A stretch of 64,000 nucleotides of DNA, taken from Bradyrhizobium sp. 1. Its GTDB lineage: Bacteria; Pseudomonadota; Alphaproteobacteria; Rhizobiales; Xanthobacteraceae. The stretch covers positions 124,001 through 188,000 of the forward strand of contig NZ_JADPJH010000033.1 in NCBI RefSeq assembly GCF_023073315.1, written 5' to 3'. This document shows, one piece after another, positions 45,519 to 54,166 of the stretch; position 1 is the first letter of the stretch, and each line of letters begins with the position of its first letter. Both the position numbers and the translations under genes were made by a program. Under the pieces are notes generated by a model. It searched no databases. It was not told the DNA's origin and was given only the letters and a program-made list of their open reading frames with translations.

Positions 45519-46103
45519 ATGACGTTCCGCAGAAGTGATGGTGTGTGGCTAAATGAACCGGAACGATGGACGGCAGAGGGCGACAGTCTCCGGATCGTCA
45601 CTGACAAAGGCACCGACTTCTGGCGCGAAACCTACTACGGCTTCAATCGCGACAGCGGGCATTTCCTAGGCTTTCCAACCGGCGCGGCGTTCACCGCCAG
45701 TTTGCGCGTTCAGGGTCACTTCCAGGCGCTCTACGATCAGGCGGGCATCATGGTGCGCATCGACGCGCACCATTGGGTCAAGGCCGGGATCGAACTCTCG
45801 GACGGCCGCGCCATGCTCGCGAGCGTGCTAACGGATGGGCGATCGGACTGGGCAACGGCGCCCTATGAGCATGATGCCGGTGACTTCTGGATGCGCGCAA
45901 CCGTCACCGGCGGCGTCCTTCGTCTGCAAGTTTCGGCCGACGGCAAGTCCTGGCCTCTCATGCGGCTCGCGCCGTTTCCGAGTGCAAGCTCATATCTTGT
46001 GGGGCCGATGGCCTGCACACCCGAACGCGCGGGGCTCGACGTCCTATTCTCGACGTTTCGTCTGACGCCGCCGCTTGGAAAGGACCTACACGACCTGAGC
46101 TGA
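45519..46103 (+). CDS. DUF1349 domain-containing protein
   Basis: A 194-aa concanavalin-like beta-sandwich protein. Family blocks are DFWRETYYGFNRDSGHFL, YDQAGIMVRIDAHHWVKAGI and WMRATVTGGVLRLQVSADG. GAGGTG precedes the ATG. The fold is related to carbohydrate-binding modules but most single-domain members are uncharacterised. It has no signal peptide, so it is likely cytoplasmic. A 245-nt gap without a gene lies upstream. Confidence 0.85.
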   Translation: MTFRRSDGVWLNEPERWTAEGDSLRIVTDKGTDFWRETYYGFNRDSGHFLGFPTGAAFTASLRVQGHFQALYDQAGIMVRIDAHHWVKAGIELSDGRAMLASVLTDGRSDWATAPYEHDAGDFWMRATVTGGVLRLQVSADGKSWPLMRLAPFPSASSYLVGPMACTPERAGLDVLFSTFRLTPPLGKDLHDLS

Positions 46104-46137
46104 GCGGTTGCCAGCACCCGCGTGCGCAGATGGTCGT

Positions 46138-46767
46138 TCACCCACGGAGCCCTGCCGCTCGCCTCTCCTCAGCCACCGACTGCGCCTCGACCGCCTGCAC
46201 GGCGACATCAGCCACTTGCCGCAGCGCGTCGCGATCGGAGCCAGAAGACGCCATCACACCCATGCCGACGGCGACGGCCGAGACGTAGCGCGCAAGCGCA
46301 GCGGGATCGGAGGTCGCCTTGAGATCGCCCTCCGCCTTGGCGCGAATAAAACGGTCGCGGAGCTGGTCTTCGTTCTGGGCGCGGCGGGCGGCGAGTTCGA
46401 ACGGGACATTCTCTGAGCCGGAGCCGCAGGCGATGCCGCCCTGCACGAGCAGGCAGCCGGGGGGATTGGCGGGATCGGTTTGCTTCTCGGCGATGCCCAA
46501 CAGCATTCGCTCGGCGACGTCGCGGGCGGTCGGTGCTGCCACCACCTCGTCCATCCAGACGCCGCGCAATTTGGTGTAGCGGTCGAGGGCGGCCTTGAGC
46601 AGGCCTTCCTTGTTGCCGAAGCAGGCGTAGAGGCTGGGAGGATTGATGCCCATGGCCTCGGTGAGCTGGGCGATTGTGGCGCCCTCATAGCCATGGCGCC
46701 AAAACACTTCCATCGCCTGGTCCAACGCCGTTTCGGCGTTGAATTCGCGGGGGCGTCCCATGCCCAT
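46138..46767 (-). CDS. TetR/AcrR family regulator of the adjacent efflux pump
   Basis: A 209-aa repressor with a winged start GRPREFNAETALDQAMEVFW and helix-turn-helix to about residue 55 (INPPSLYACFGNKEGLLKAA). ATG 46767 is preceded by AAGGAG. It is divergent from an RND operon across 201 nt holding a strong palindrome plus a degenerate copy, so it very likely represses the pump and itself until a drug-like ligand binds. Confidence 0.9.
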   Translation of the reverse strand: MGMGRPREFNAETALDQAMEVFWRHGYEGATIAQLTEAMGINPPSLYACFGNKEGLLKAALDRYTKLRGVWMDEVVAAPTARDVAERMLLGIAEKQTDPANPPGCLLVQGGIACGSGSENVPFELAARRAQNEDQLRDRFIRAKAEGDLKATSDPAALARYVSAVAVGMGVMASSGSDRDALRQVADVAVQAVEAQSVAEERRAAGLRG

Positions 46768-46887
46768 GTGCCTGTTCTCCTTGGAATTGGCGTCGTCGCT
46801 CAATTTAACGCCTGATCCTATCTATTTGTTCTCGCTTTATTTTCTGTTCCGCCTTCCCATTCTTGCGGTAGGTGGCTACAATTTTCT

Positions 46888-46952
46888 TAGTGAACGGTAC
46901 ATAAGTATCTTGCGCTGCGATATCCAGCTCCACATCTGTAGTGAACACTACA
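46888..46952. promoter_or_regulatory. Two-site operator region for the TetR-regulated pump
   Basis: TGTAGTG-AA-CACTACA (46937-46952) is a perfect 7-bp inverted repeat 17 nt before the adaptor start. A degenerate copy, TAGTGAACGGTACAT, begins at 46888, exactly 51 bp earlier for the shared TAGTGAAC core. The paired sites face both divergent genes. Confidence 0.7.
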
Positions 46953-46968
46953 TATCTGGAGCGCGCAA

Positions 46969-48213
46969 ATGCCCCCGTCCCAAACCACCTCTCGCCCGAG
47001 CCGTGTCCGCCGTCTTCTCGGCGGCGTCGCTATCGTGGGCGCCCTCGCCGTGACAGGTTCGATCGCGACAGGCCACTATTTCCGTGCAGCCCAGGCGACC
47101 GCCACGGCCGCCGCGGCTGAACAAGCTGTCCCCGTCACCGTCGCGCTGATCGAACCAAAGCAAACCGTGCTGTGGGATGATTTTTCCGGCCGGCTCGAGG
47201 CCATCCAGCGCGTCGAGCTTCGCCCGCGCGTCGCGGGTGCGATCTTGTCGACCAATTTTACCGAAGGCGCGCTGGTGAAATCCGGCGACGTGCTGTTCAA
47301 GATCGATCCGGCGCCTTACGCAGCCGAGGTCGACAAGGCCAACGCGCAACTCGAAGCCGCGAGAGCGCGCGTCGTGTTCACCCAGAGCGAACTCGAGCGT
47401 GGCGCGCAGCTGGTCGGCAACGCCGTGGTCACGCGGCGCGACTACGATCAGCGCGACAACGCCAATCGCGAGGCTATCGCGAACGTGAAGGCGGCGGAAG
47501 CGACGCTCCAAACCGCAAAGCTCAATCTCGATTACACCGAGGTGCGCGCGCCCGTGGACGGCCGCGTCGGCAAGTTCGAGATCACCGTCGGCAATCTCGT
47601 CGCGGCCGGCACCGCCTCCCCTGTGCTGACCTCGCTGGTCTCGGTCAATCCGATCTACGCCTCGTTCGATGCCGATGAAGAGGTGGTGCTGCGGGCACTG
47701 AACTCGATCGCCGATAGCACCGGCCAGCGCGGCAAGCTCGACCAGATCCCGGTGGAGATGGCGACATCGGGTGGTCTTTCGGCGAAGGGCCACATCCAGC
47801 TCATCGACAACCAGGTCAACGGCCAAAGCGGTACCATCCGCGTCCGCGCCGTGTTCAGGAACGAGGACGGGCGTTTCATCCCCGGCCAGTTCGCCCGCGT
47901 GCGCATGGGGCAGCCGAAGCAGCAGGTGCTGGTGATGATCGACGAACGCGCGATCGGCACTGATCAGGACAAGAAGTTCGTGATGGCGGTCGGTGACGAC
48001 AGCCGCGCCGTCTATCGGCCGATCACGCTCGGCGGCGTAGTCGATGGGCTTCGCATCGTCACCGCGGGCCTGAAGCCCGGCGACCGCATCGTGGTCAACG
48101 GCTTGCAGCGCGTGCGTCCCGGCGCCCTCCTCAAGACGGAGGTCGCAGCGATGGGCGCGCGCGGGCCGCAGCAAGCGACCAACCACAGCAACCAGGACGT
48201 GGTGCAACGCTAG
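46969..48213 (+). CDS. RND efflux periplasmic adaptor (AcrA/MexE-like)
   Basis: A 414-aa membrane fusion protein with an N-terminal membrane segment (LLGGVAIVGALAVTGSIATG). Lipoyl half-motifs are RVELRPRVAGAILSTNFTEG and YTEVRAPVDGRVGKFEITVG around a coiled-coil hairpin, and the beta-barrel contains NGQSGTIRVRAVFRNEDGRF. It starts just after a TetR operator with GGAG in the ribosome site. It links the downstream permease to an outer-membrane channel not encoded nearby. Confidence 0.92.
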   Translation: MPPSQTTSRPSRVRRLLGGVAIVGALAVTGSIATGHYFRAAQATATAAAAEQAVPVTVALIEPKQTVLWDDFSGRLEAIQRVELRPRVAGAILSTNFTEGALVKSGDVLFKIDPAPYAAEVDKANAQLEAARARVVFTQSELERGAQLVGNAVVTRRDYDQRDNANREAIANVKAAEATLQTAKLNLDYTEVRAPVDGRVGKFEITVGNLVAAGTASPVLTSLVSVNPIYASFDADEEVVLRALNSIADSTGQRGKLDQIPVEMATSGGLSAKGHIQLIDNQVNGQSGTIRVRAVFRNEDGRFIPGQFARVRMGQPKQQVLVMIDERAIGTDQDKKFVMAVGDDSRAVYRPITLGGVVDGLRIVTAGLKPGDRIVVNGLQRVRPGALLKTEVAAMGARGPQQATNHSNQDVVQR

Positions 48214-48343
48214 TTACCTCTTTCCGGGCCGCGCGCTCGGAATGACGACGTTACAGACCAAGACATCGCATCCCGATGCCGGATTCGCGGGCTTCGCCCG
48301 TGGCCGGTGACGGGAGAGCTGTCTCTCGCGCAGGGGCAAGGCC

Positions 48344-51300
48344 ATGAATCTCTCGAAATTCTTCATTGATCGTCCGATTTTCGCCGGCGTGCTGTCGGTC
48401 CTGATTTTTCTCGCAGGGCTGATCTCGCTGTTCGCGATGCCGATCTCGGAATATCCCGACGTGGTGCCGCCCTCGGTACTGGTGCGCGCGACCTATCCCG
48501 GCGCCAATCCCAAGGTGATCGCGGAGACGGTGGCAACGCCGATCGAGGAGCAGATCAACGGCGTCGAAGGCATGCTCTACATGTCGAGCCAGGCGACCAC
48601 CGACGGCGCCATGACGCTGACGGTGACGTTCCGGCTCGGCACCGACCCCGACAAGGCGACGCAGCTGGTGCAGAACCGGGTGCAGCAGGCGGAGCCGCGG
48701 CTGCCGGCCGTGGTGCGTCAGCTCGGCATCATCACCAAGAAGTCGTCGCCCGACCTCACCATGGTCGTGCATTTGCTGTCGCCGAACGGCCGCTACGACA
48801 TGACTTACTTGCGCAACTACGCGGTGCTCAACGTCAAGGATCGGCTGGCGCGGATCGACGGTGTCGGTGACGTCCAGCTCTACGGCGCCGGCGACTATTC
48901 GATGCGGGTCTGGGTCGATCCGCAGAAGGCGGCCGAACACGGGCTGACCGCAAGCGACATCGTCAAGGCGATCCAGGCGCAGAACGTCGAGGCCGCCGCC
49001 GGCGTGGTCGGCTCCTCCCCGAACGTCAGGGGTATCGACCTGCAAATGTCCGTCAATGCGGAGGGACGGCTGGCGAACGAGGACCAGTTCGGCGACATCG
49101 TGGTCAAGACCGGCACACGTGGCGAGGTCGTGCGTCTGCGCGACGTCGCGCGCATCGAGCTTGGCGCGTCCGAATACGGCCTGCGCTCGCTGCTCGACAA
49201 CAAGCAGGCCGTCGCCATCCCGATCTTCCAGGCGCCCGGTTCCAACGCGCTGGAGATTTCCGACCACGTCCGCGCCACCATGGCCGAGATCAAGAAGAAC
49301 ATGCCGGAGGGCGTGTCCTACCAGATCGTCTACGATCCCACCCAGTTCGTGCGCTCCTCGATCGAGGCCGTCATCCACACGCTGCTGGAAGCGATCGCGC
49401 TGGTGGTGCTGGTGGTGATCCTGTTCCTGCAGACCTGGCGCGCTTCGATCATTCCGCTGCTGGCCGTGCCGGTGTCGATCGTCGGCACCTTCGCGGTGAT
49501 GCACCTGTTCGGCTTCTCCATCAACGCGCTCAGCCTGTTCGGCCTGGTGCTCGCGATCGGCATCGTCGTCGACGACGCCATCGTCGTGGTCGAGAACGTC
49601 GAACGCAACATCGAGGGCGGGCTTTCGCCGCGCGACGCCACCTATCAGGCCATGCGCGAAGTCTCAGGCCCGATCATCGCGATCGCGATGGTGCTGATCG
49701 CGGTGTTCGTGCCGCTCGCCTTCATCTCCGGCCTCACCGGACAGTTCTACAAGCAATTCGCGCTGACGATCGCGATCTCGACCGTGATCTCCGCCGTTAA
49801 CTCGCTGACGCTGTCGCCGGCACTGTCGGCCTTGCTGCTCAAGGGCCACAACGAACCAAAGGATCGGCTGACGATCATCATGGAGAAAGGCCTTGGCTGG
49901 TTCTTCCGCGGCTTCAACAAGGCCTTTACGCGCTCGTCGGAAAACTACAGCGGCACCGTCACCAAGGTGATCTCGGGCAAGGCCGCGGTGATGGGGCTTT
50001 ATGTGGTGCTGGTCGGCGTGACCGTCTTCCTGTTCCAGCAGGTGCCGAGCGGCTTCGTGCCGGGTCAGGACAAGCAATATCTGGTCGGCTTCTCGCGGCT
50101 GCCCGATGGTGCTGCGCTCGATCGCACCGAAGAGGTGATCCGCAAGATGAGCGACGTCGCGCTGACCCAGCCCGGCGTCGAGAGTTCGGTCGCCTTTCCT
50201 GGCCTGTCGATCGCCGGGTTCACCAACTCCTCCAATGCCGGCATCGTGTTCTCGACGCTAAAACCGTTCGACGAGCGCAAGGGTCCGGAACTGAGCGGGA
50301 ATGCCATCGCCGCTGATCTCAACAAGAAATACGCCGGCATCCAGGAAGCCTTCATCGCCATGTTCCCGCCGCCGCCGGTCAACGGCCTCGGCACCATCGG
50401 CGGCTTCAAGCTCCAGATCGAGGACCGTGCTGGCCTCGGCTATGAGGCGCTGAACGAGGCAACGAAAGCGTTCACGGCGGCGATGCAGAAGGCGCCGGAG
50501 ATCGCCGGCGTGTTCTCGAGCTTCCAGGTCAACGTGCCGCAACTGTTTGCCGACATCGACCGCACCAAGGCGCTCCAGTTGGGCGTGCCCGTGACGGAAG
50601 TGTTCAATACGCTGCAGATTTATCTGGGGTCCTACTACGTCAATGACTTCAACAAATTTGGCCGCACCTACTCCGTCTATGTCCAGGCCGACGCGCCGTT
50701 CCGCGCCCGTGCCGATGACATCAGGCAGCTGAAGGTGCGCTCGTCCTCGGGCGATATGGTGCCGCTGTCGGCATTGCTGACGATACGCCAGAGCGCGGGC
50801 CCCGAGCGCGCGATCCGCTACAACGGTTTCCTGTCGTCCGACATCAATGCGGCCGCAGCGCCCGGTTTCTCATCGGGCCAGGCGCAGGAAGTTGCGACGC
50901 GGATCGCGGCGGAGACCTTGCCGCCCGGCTTCGCTTTCGAATGGACCGACCTGACCTATCAGGAGTTCATCGCCGGCAATTCCGGCCTGTGGGTGTTCCC
51001 GCTGGCGATCCTGCTGGTGTTTTTGGTGCTGGCCGCGCTCTATGAGAGCCTGACCCTGCCGCTCTCGATCATCATGATCGTGCCGATGGGCCTGCTGGCA
51101 GCGATGTTCGGCGTCTGGATCTCGAAGGGCGACAACAACGTCTTCACCCAGATCGGGCTTATCGTTCTCGTCGGACTCTCGGCCAAGAACGCGATCCTGA
51201 TCGTCGAATTCGCGCGCGAACTCGAATTCGCCGGGCGCACGCCGATCCGGGCCGCAATCGAGGCGAGCCGCTTACGGCTACGTCCGATCCTGATGACGTC

Positions 51301-51532
51301 GATGGCGTTCATCATGGGCGTGCTGCCGCTGGTGCTCTCGACCGGCGCTGGCTCGGAGATGCGGCGCGCGATGGGCGTTGCGGTGTTCTCCGGCATGATC
51401 GGCGTCACCGTGTTCGGCCTGTTCCTGACGCCGGTGTTTTATGTGCTGCTGCGGACCGTCACCGGCAACAAGCCGCTGGTGCATCACGGCAGCGACATCA
51501 GCGCGGCGCCGGTTCAGGGCACAAGTCACTAG
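48344..51532 (+). CDS. RND multidrug efflux permease (AcrB/HAE1-like)
   Basis: A 1062-aa HAE1 permease beginning NLSKFFIDRPIFAGVLSVLI. Proton-relay aspartates are in LVLAIGIVVDDAIVVVENVE. The second half contains NAILIVEFARELEFAGRTP. It follows its adaptor by 130 nt, a gap with a small hairpin (CGGGC-TTC-GCCCG, 48288-48300) but no gene. It exports hydrophobic toxicants under TetR control. The last 4 nt overlap the convergent TauE gene. Confidence 0.94.
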   Translation: MNLSKFFIDRPIFAGVLSVLIFLAGLISLFAMPISEYPDVVPPSVLVRATYPGANPKVIAETVATPIEEQINGVEGMLYMSSQATTDGAMTLTVTFRLGTDPDKATQLVQNRVQQAEPRLPAVVRQLGIITKKSSPDLTMVVHLLSPNGRYDMTYLRNYAVLNVKDRLARIDGVGDVQLYGAGDYSMRVWVDPQKAAEHGLTASDIVKAIQAQNVEAAAGVVGSSPNVRGIDLQMSVNAEGRLANEDQFGDIVVKTGTRGEVVRLRDVARIELGASEYGLRSLLDNKQAVAIPIFQAPGSNALEISDHVRATMAEIKKNMPEGVSYQIVYDPTQFVRSSIEAVIHTLLEAIALVVLVVILFLQTWRASIIPLLAVPVSIVGTFAVMHLFGFSINALSLFGLVLAIGIVVDDAIVVVENVERNIEGGLSPRDATYQAMREVSGPIIAIAMVLIAVFVPLAFISGLTGQFYKQFALTIAISTVISAVNSLTLSPALSALLLKGHNEPKDRLTIIMEKGLGWFFRGFNKAFTRSSENYSGTVTKVISGKAAVMGLYVVLVGVTVFLFQQVPSGFVPGQDKQYLVGFSRLPDGAALDRTEEVIRKMSDVALTQPGVESSVAFPGLSIAGFTNSSNAGIVFSTLKPFDERKGPELSGNAIAADLNKKYAGIQEAFIAMFPPPPVNGLGTIGGFKLQIEDRAGLGYEALNEATKAFTAAMQKAPEIAGVFSSFQVNVPQLFADIDRTKALQLGVPVTEVFNTLQIYLGSYYVNDFNKFGRTYSVYVQADAPFRARADDIRQLKVRSSSGDMVPLSALLTIRQSAGPERAIRYNGFLSSDINAAAAPGFSSGQAQEVATRIAAETLPPGFAFEWTDLTYQEFIAGNSGLWVFPLAILLVFLVLAALYESLTLPLSIIMIVPMGLLAAMFGVWISKGDNNVFTQIGLIVLVGLSAKNAILIVEFARELEFAGRTPIRAAIEASRLRLRPILMTSMAFIMGVLPLVLSTGAGSEMRRAMGVAVFSGMIGVTVFGLFLTPVFYVLLRTVTGNKPLVHHGSDISAAPVQGTSH

Positions 51533-52257
51533 ACCAGGGAAATCCCTGAGAGCAGCAACAGAACGAGCACGGCCTTGCGAAAGATCGTCTCGTTGACCCG
51601 GTGAAAGGCGATCACGCCGAGCGCGGAGCCCGCAAACAGCGCCGGCAGGCTGATCGCGAGGTCGACGAACACCTTTGACGAGAGGTCCTGGTGTCCGACC
51701 AATAGCGCGATGGCAAAGACCTGCATCGCGGCGATGAAGGGCTGCACCAGACCGCGCTGCTCGCTTTTGGGCATGCCGCGCATGTCGCACCAGATCGTCG
51801 GGATCGCGCCCGGCATCGCGGTGAGCCCGCCGACCAGCCCTCCTCCGAACCCGATCAGGGCGACCCAGTGCCGGCCGACGGCTACACTGGCCGTCACCAG
51901 CGTCGGCCGCAGCAGCATGTAGGCCGCATAGAGCGCGACGATGATGCCAAAACCGCGCCGGAGCAGATGCGTGTCGGTGGACTGCAGCAGCGACACCGCG
52001 ATGGGAACACCGATCAATCCGCCGACGATCAACAGCAGGCTGCCTTCCCAGCGAATGTTGCGCCGGAGCGCCCACAGATTGGTGGCCTGCACGCCGATGC
52101 TGCACGCCATCATCAGCGGCACGGCCTCCAGCGGCTGAAACACCCGGAGCAGAATTGCGCCCGCCACTGCGGAGAAGGCGAAGCCCGAGAGACCCGAGAC
52201 GAAGGCGCCTGCGAACACGGCGACGCTGAGCAGAAGACTGGTTGCGATGTCAGGCAC
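51529..52257 (-). CDS. TauE/SafE-type sulfite exporter family membrane protein
   Basis: A 242-aa protein with about eight hydrophobic segments and the paired repeats of the family: GAFVSGLSGFAFSAVAGAIL near the start and GFGGGLVGGLTAMPGAIPTI in the middle. Members export sulfite, sulfoacetate or other organic anions; the substrate is not readable here. It is convergent with the RND permease, and a small dyad (CAGGG-AAAT-CCCTG, 51535-51547) at its 3' end may help termination. Confidence 0.87.
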   Translation of the reverse strand: MPDIATSLLLSVAVFAGAFVSGLSGFAFSAVAGAILLRVFQPLEAVPLMMACSIGVQATNLWALRRNIRWEGSLLLIVGGLIGVPIAVSLLQSTDTHLLRRGFGIIVALYAAYMLLRPTLVTASVAVGRHWVALIGFGGGLVGGLTAMPGAIPTIWCDMRGMPKSEQRGLVQPFIAAMQVFAIALLVGHQDLSSKVFVDLAISLPALFAGSALGVIAFHRVNETIFRKAVLVLLLLSGISLV

Positions 52258-52273
52258 GATGCGTCCTTTCGGA

Positions 52274-52513
52274 TCAATCGTAATGCAACTGTGGCACGGG
52301 GACCTCGACGCTGCCGGTGCAGAGCACAGGCTCGCTCCCGCTCACTTGCGACGACGAGACCGGCTGCGCGTGAGACCGTTCCAGCATCGCGAGTCCGACC
52401 AACTGAAGCGCGACCAGTGCGGCGGTCATCGCGACCGCCACGATGTTGGCGTTACGCACGTTCGAACGCCGCGTGGCCGGCGGCGCGCTCGCGCGCATCA
52501 GATCCGTGGGCAT
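52274..52513 (-). CDS. Small single-pass membrane hypothetical protein
   Basis: A 79-aa protein with a basic N-terminus, one hydrophobic helix (IVAVAMTAALVALQLVGLAM) and a short periplasmic-type tail with one Cys. The start MPTDLMRAS has AAGGAAA upstream and lies inside the preceding small gene in another frame (62-nt overlap). No family is recognised. Confidence 0.5.
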   Translation of the reverse strand: MPTDLMRASAPPATRRSNVRNANIVAVAMTAALVALQLVGLAMLERSHAQPVSSSQVSGSEPVLCTGSVEVPVPQLHYD

Positions 52514-52709
52514 GGCCTGAAATTTCCTTTTCGTTGCTGACCGAAATGATTTCATTCAAAGGCAATGTGTCGTGCGGCTGCTCCAGCAGATGGCGATAGC
52601 GCTGCAACGCGCGCCGCGCCTCGATCTCGCGCTGCTCGCGGAACGCCGCTCCGACCCGCGCGGCGATGCTGCGGAACTTGCCAGCCAAATTCGGGAACCT
52701 TGTTCGCAT
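52452..52709 (-). CDS. Small hypothetical protein
   Basis: An 85-aa highly charged helical protein (many Arg/Glu) starting MRTRFPNLAGKF, with GAGAGGAG directly upstream. It probably leads a two-gene unit with the overlapping small membrane protein. The C-terminal ~20 residues lie in the overlap and may be unconstrained. Function unknown. Confidence 0.55.
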   Translation of the reverse strand: MRTRFPNLAGKFRSIAARVGAAFREQREIEARRALQRYRHLLEQPHDTLPLNEIISVSNEKEISGHAHGSDARERAAGHAAFERA

Positions 52710-52939
52710 GACAATCTCCTCTCAACCTGTGGGCGAGATTGACGGGATTCACTTCCGCTTGCAGTGAGTTGCTTCACACAAAGATTCGACACGCCGAACA
52801 AGAGATCGTGTGACGTCTCGTAAGTGAGAACGACGAAAGTCGCGTCATTCAATCGAATGACGCGCGATAACTTTCTAATGATGCTTCTGTTTGAACCTAT
52901 TTCGAACTGGCGCGACTCGCCACGCGCGTTAGAAGCGCG

Positions 52940-54058
52940 TCAGTGCACGAGCGGATTGGAGAATCCTGCCGCGAGCTTGACGAGATCGGCCTGTCGCGAA
53001 ACGCCTGTCTTGGCGAACACGCGATGCAGATGCGTCTTCACCGTCGTCTCCGCGATGCCGAGCGCGACCGCCGTCTCCGGTACACCGCCGACGTCGACGA
53101 TCGATTGCAGAACCCTGAGTTCCGCAGGCGTGAGTTCGAACGTGCGGTCGATGACGCCGGCACATGAGCGGCCGTCAAGTTCCGCCTTCCAGATGAACAG
53201 GGCTCCGACGGCCGATGTGCGCTCCACCGCGCCTTCGCGCAGCAGCGACGGCAGCGCGATGACGTGCGCGACGTAGTAGGACCCGTCATGCGACATCAGC
53301 GGGATCTTCCGTCCCGAATCCGCCGCCAGGGCAACCTCGCCGGCGTCACGGAAGATATCGCGCAGGGCTGAACTCGCAGCAGTAGACCTTGCCACCAGCC
53401 GGCCTGCGACCGACCGCAGAATATCGTCGGCGGCCAAAATCGTCTCCGCGGCCGGATTGCTGTGGACGATATGGCAGGCCTTATCGAGCAGGATAACGCC
53501 GGCATTCAGCCGATCGACGACATCGGCGAGCGCAATCGCACGCCGCTGCTTCCGCTCGATCGCCTTGTTGATCAGCAGCGCCCGGCTCGTATGCGGAACC
53601 AGGGACTGCATCCGCGCGCGCTGTTCCGCGTCGAGCATCTGCCTGCCCGGGATCACGGTCATCAACATCGGACAGGGCGACTTCGACTGCTCCAGCACAA
53701 CGTTGGCGACATCGATGCAACCCTGGGGACGCAGCCATTCCTGGTAGAAGCGGCCACGGCGATACTCGTCGAAATCCACGAGATCCGGAATGTTCCGCAC
53801 CTCGCCGTACCGGGGAAGCCGCGCCAGCGGATCGTACTGGGCGTAGGTCTCCGCATAGAGCTGGATATAGTGCGGATCGACGCCGCAGTAATAATGCGTC
53901 GCGCCGGATTTGCTGATCGGGTCCTTCGAGATCAGGCCGCAGGCCTGGCTGCCGACGAACGCGTTGAGCATGACGACGACATCGCCCCACAACTCAGCGT
54001 GGAGACCCGCGTCATAGATACTGTCGATCAACTCGGACTGTTTTGGGGCTCGGGGCAT
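52940..54058 (-). CDS. LuxR-type HTH regulator, tandem paralogue 1
   Basis: A 372-aa regulator. The N-terminal ~170 residues are specific to this paralogue group (SIYDAGL, YYCGVDPHYIQLYAETYAQY, FDEYRRGRFYQEW). A PAS-like middle follows (about 180-290), then a C-terminal LuxR HTH (FELTPAELRVLQSI; GIAETTVKTHLHRVFAKTGV). It has no acyl-homoserine-lactone domain. ATG 54058 aligns with the start of paralogue 2; a TTG 12 nt upstream is possible. Its 3' end shares a 44-bp identical stretch with paralogue 2. Confidence 0.88.
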   Translation of the reverse strand: MPRAPKQSELIDSIYDAGLHAELWGDVVVMLNAFVGSQACGLISKDPISKSGATHYYCGVDPHYIQLYAETYAQYDPLARLPRYGEVRNIPDLVDFDEYRRGRFYQEWLRPQGCIDVANVVLEQSKSPCPMLMTVIPGRQMLDAEQRARMQSLVPHTSRALLINKAIERKQRRAIALADVVDRLNAGVILLDKACHIVHSNPAAETILAADDILRSVAGRLVARSTAASSALRDIFRDAGEVALAADSGRKIPLMSHDGSYYVAHVIALPSLLREGAVERTSAVGALFIWKAELDGRSCAGVIDRTFELTPAELRVLQSIVDVGGVPETAVALGIAETTVKTHLHRVFAKTGVSRQADLVKLAAGFSNPLVH

Positions 54059-54116
54059 CACAAGAACCAATGGTCACATGGAGACAGCGAAATGTTCTTC
54101 GTGCCCGGCGGCTTCT

Positions 54117-54129
54117 GTGAGTCGATCAC
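54117..54129. promoter_or_regulatory. GTGA-N3-GATCAC site upstream of LuxR paralogue 1
   Basis: GTGAGTCGATCAC lies 59-71 nt before paralogue 1. It resembles the 14-bp sites at 55303, 58459 and 59851 but is one base shorter in the spacer. It may be a shared operator of the regulator island; inference. Confidence 0.35.
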
Positions 54130-54166
54130 GAGAGCAAAAGGTTCAACTCCGGCGGCGATTCAGCGA

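Noticed and set aside
48288..48300. Hairpin CGGGC-TTC-GCCCG between RND adaptor and permease
   Set aside because: Only five base pairs and no T-run; too weak to call a terminator inside an operon.
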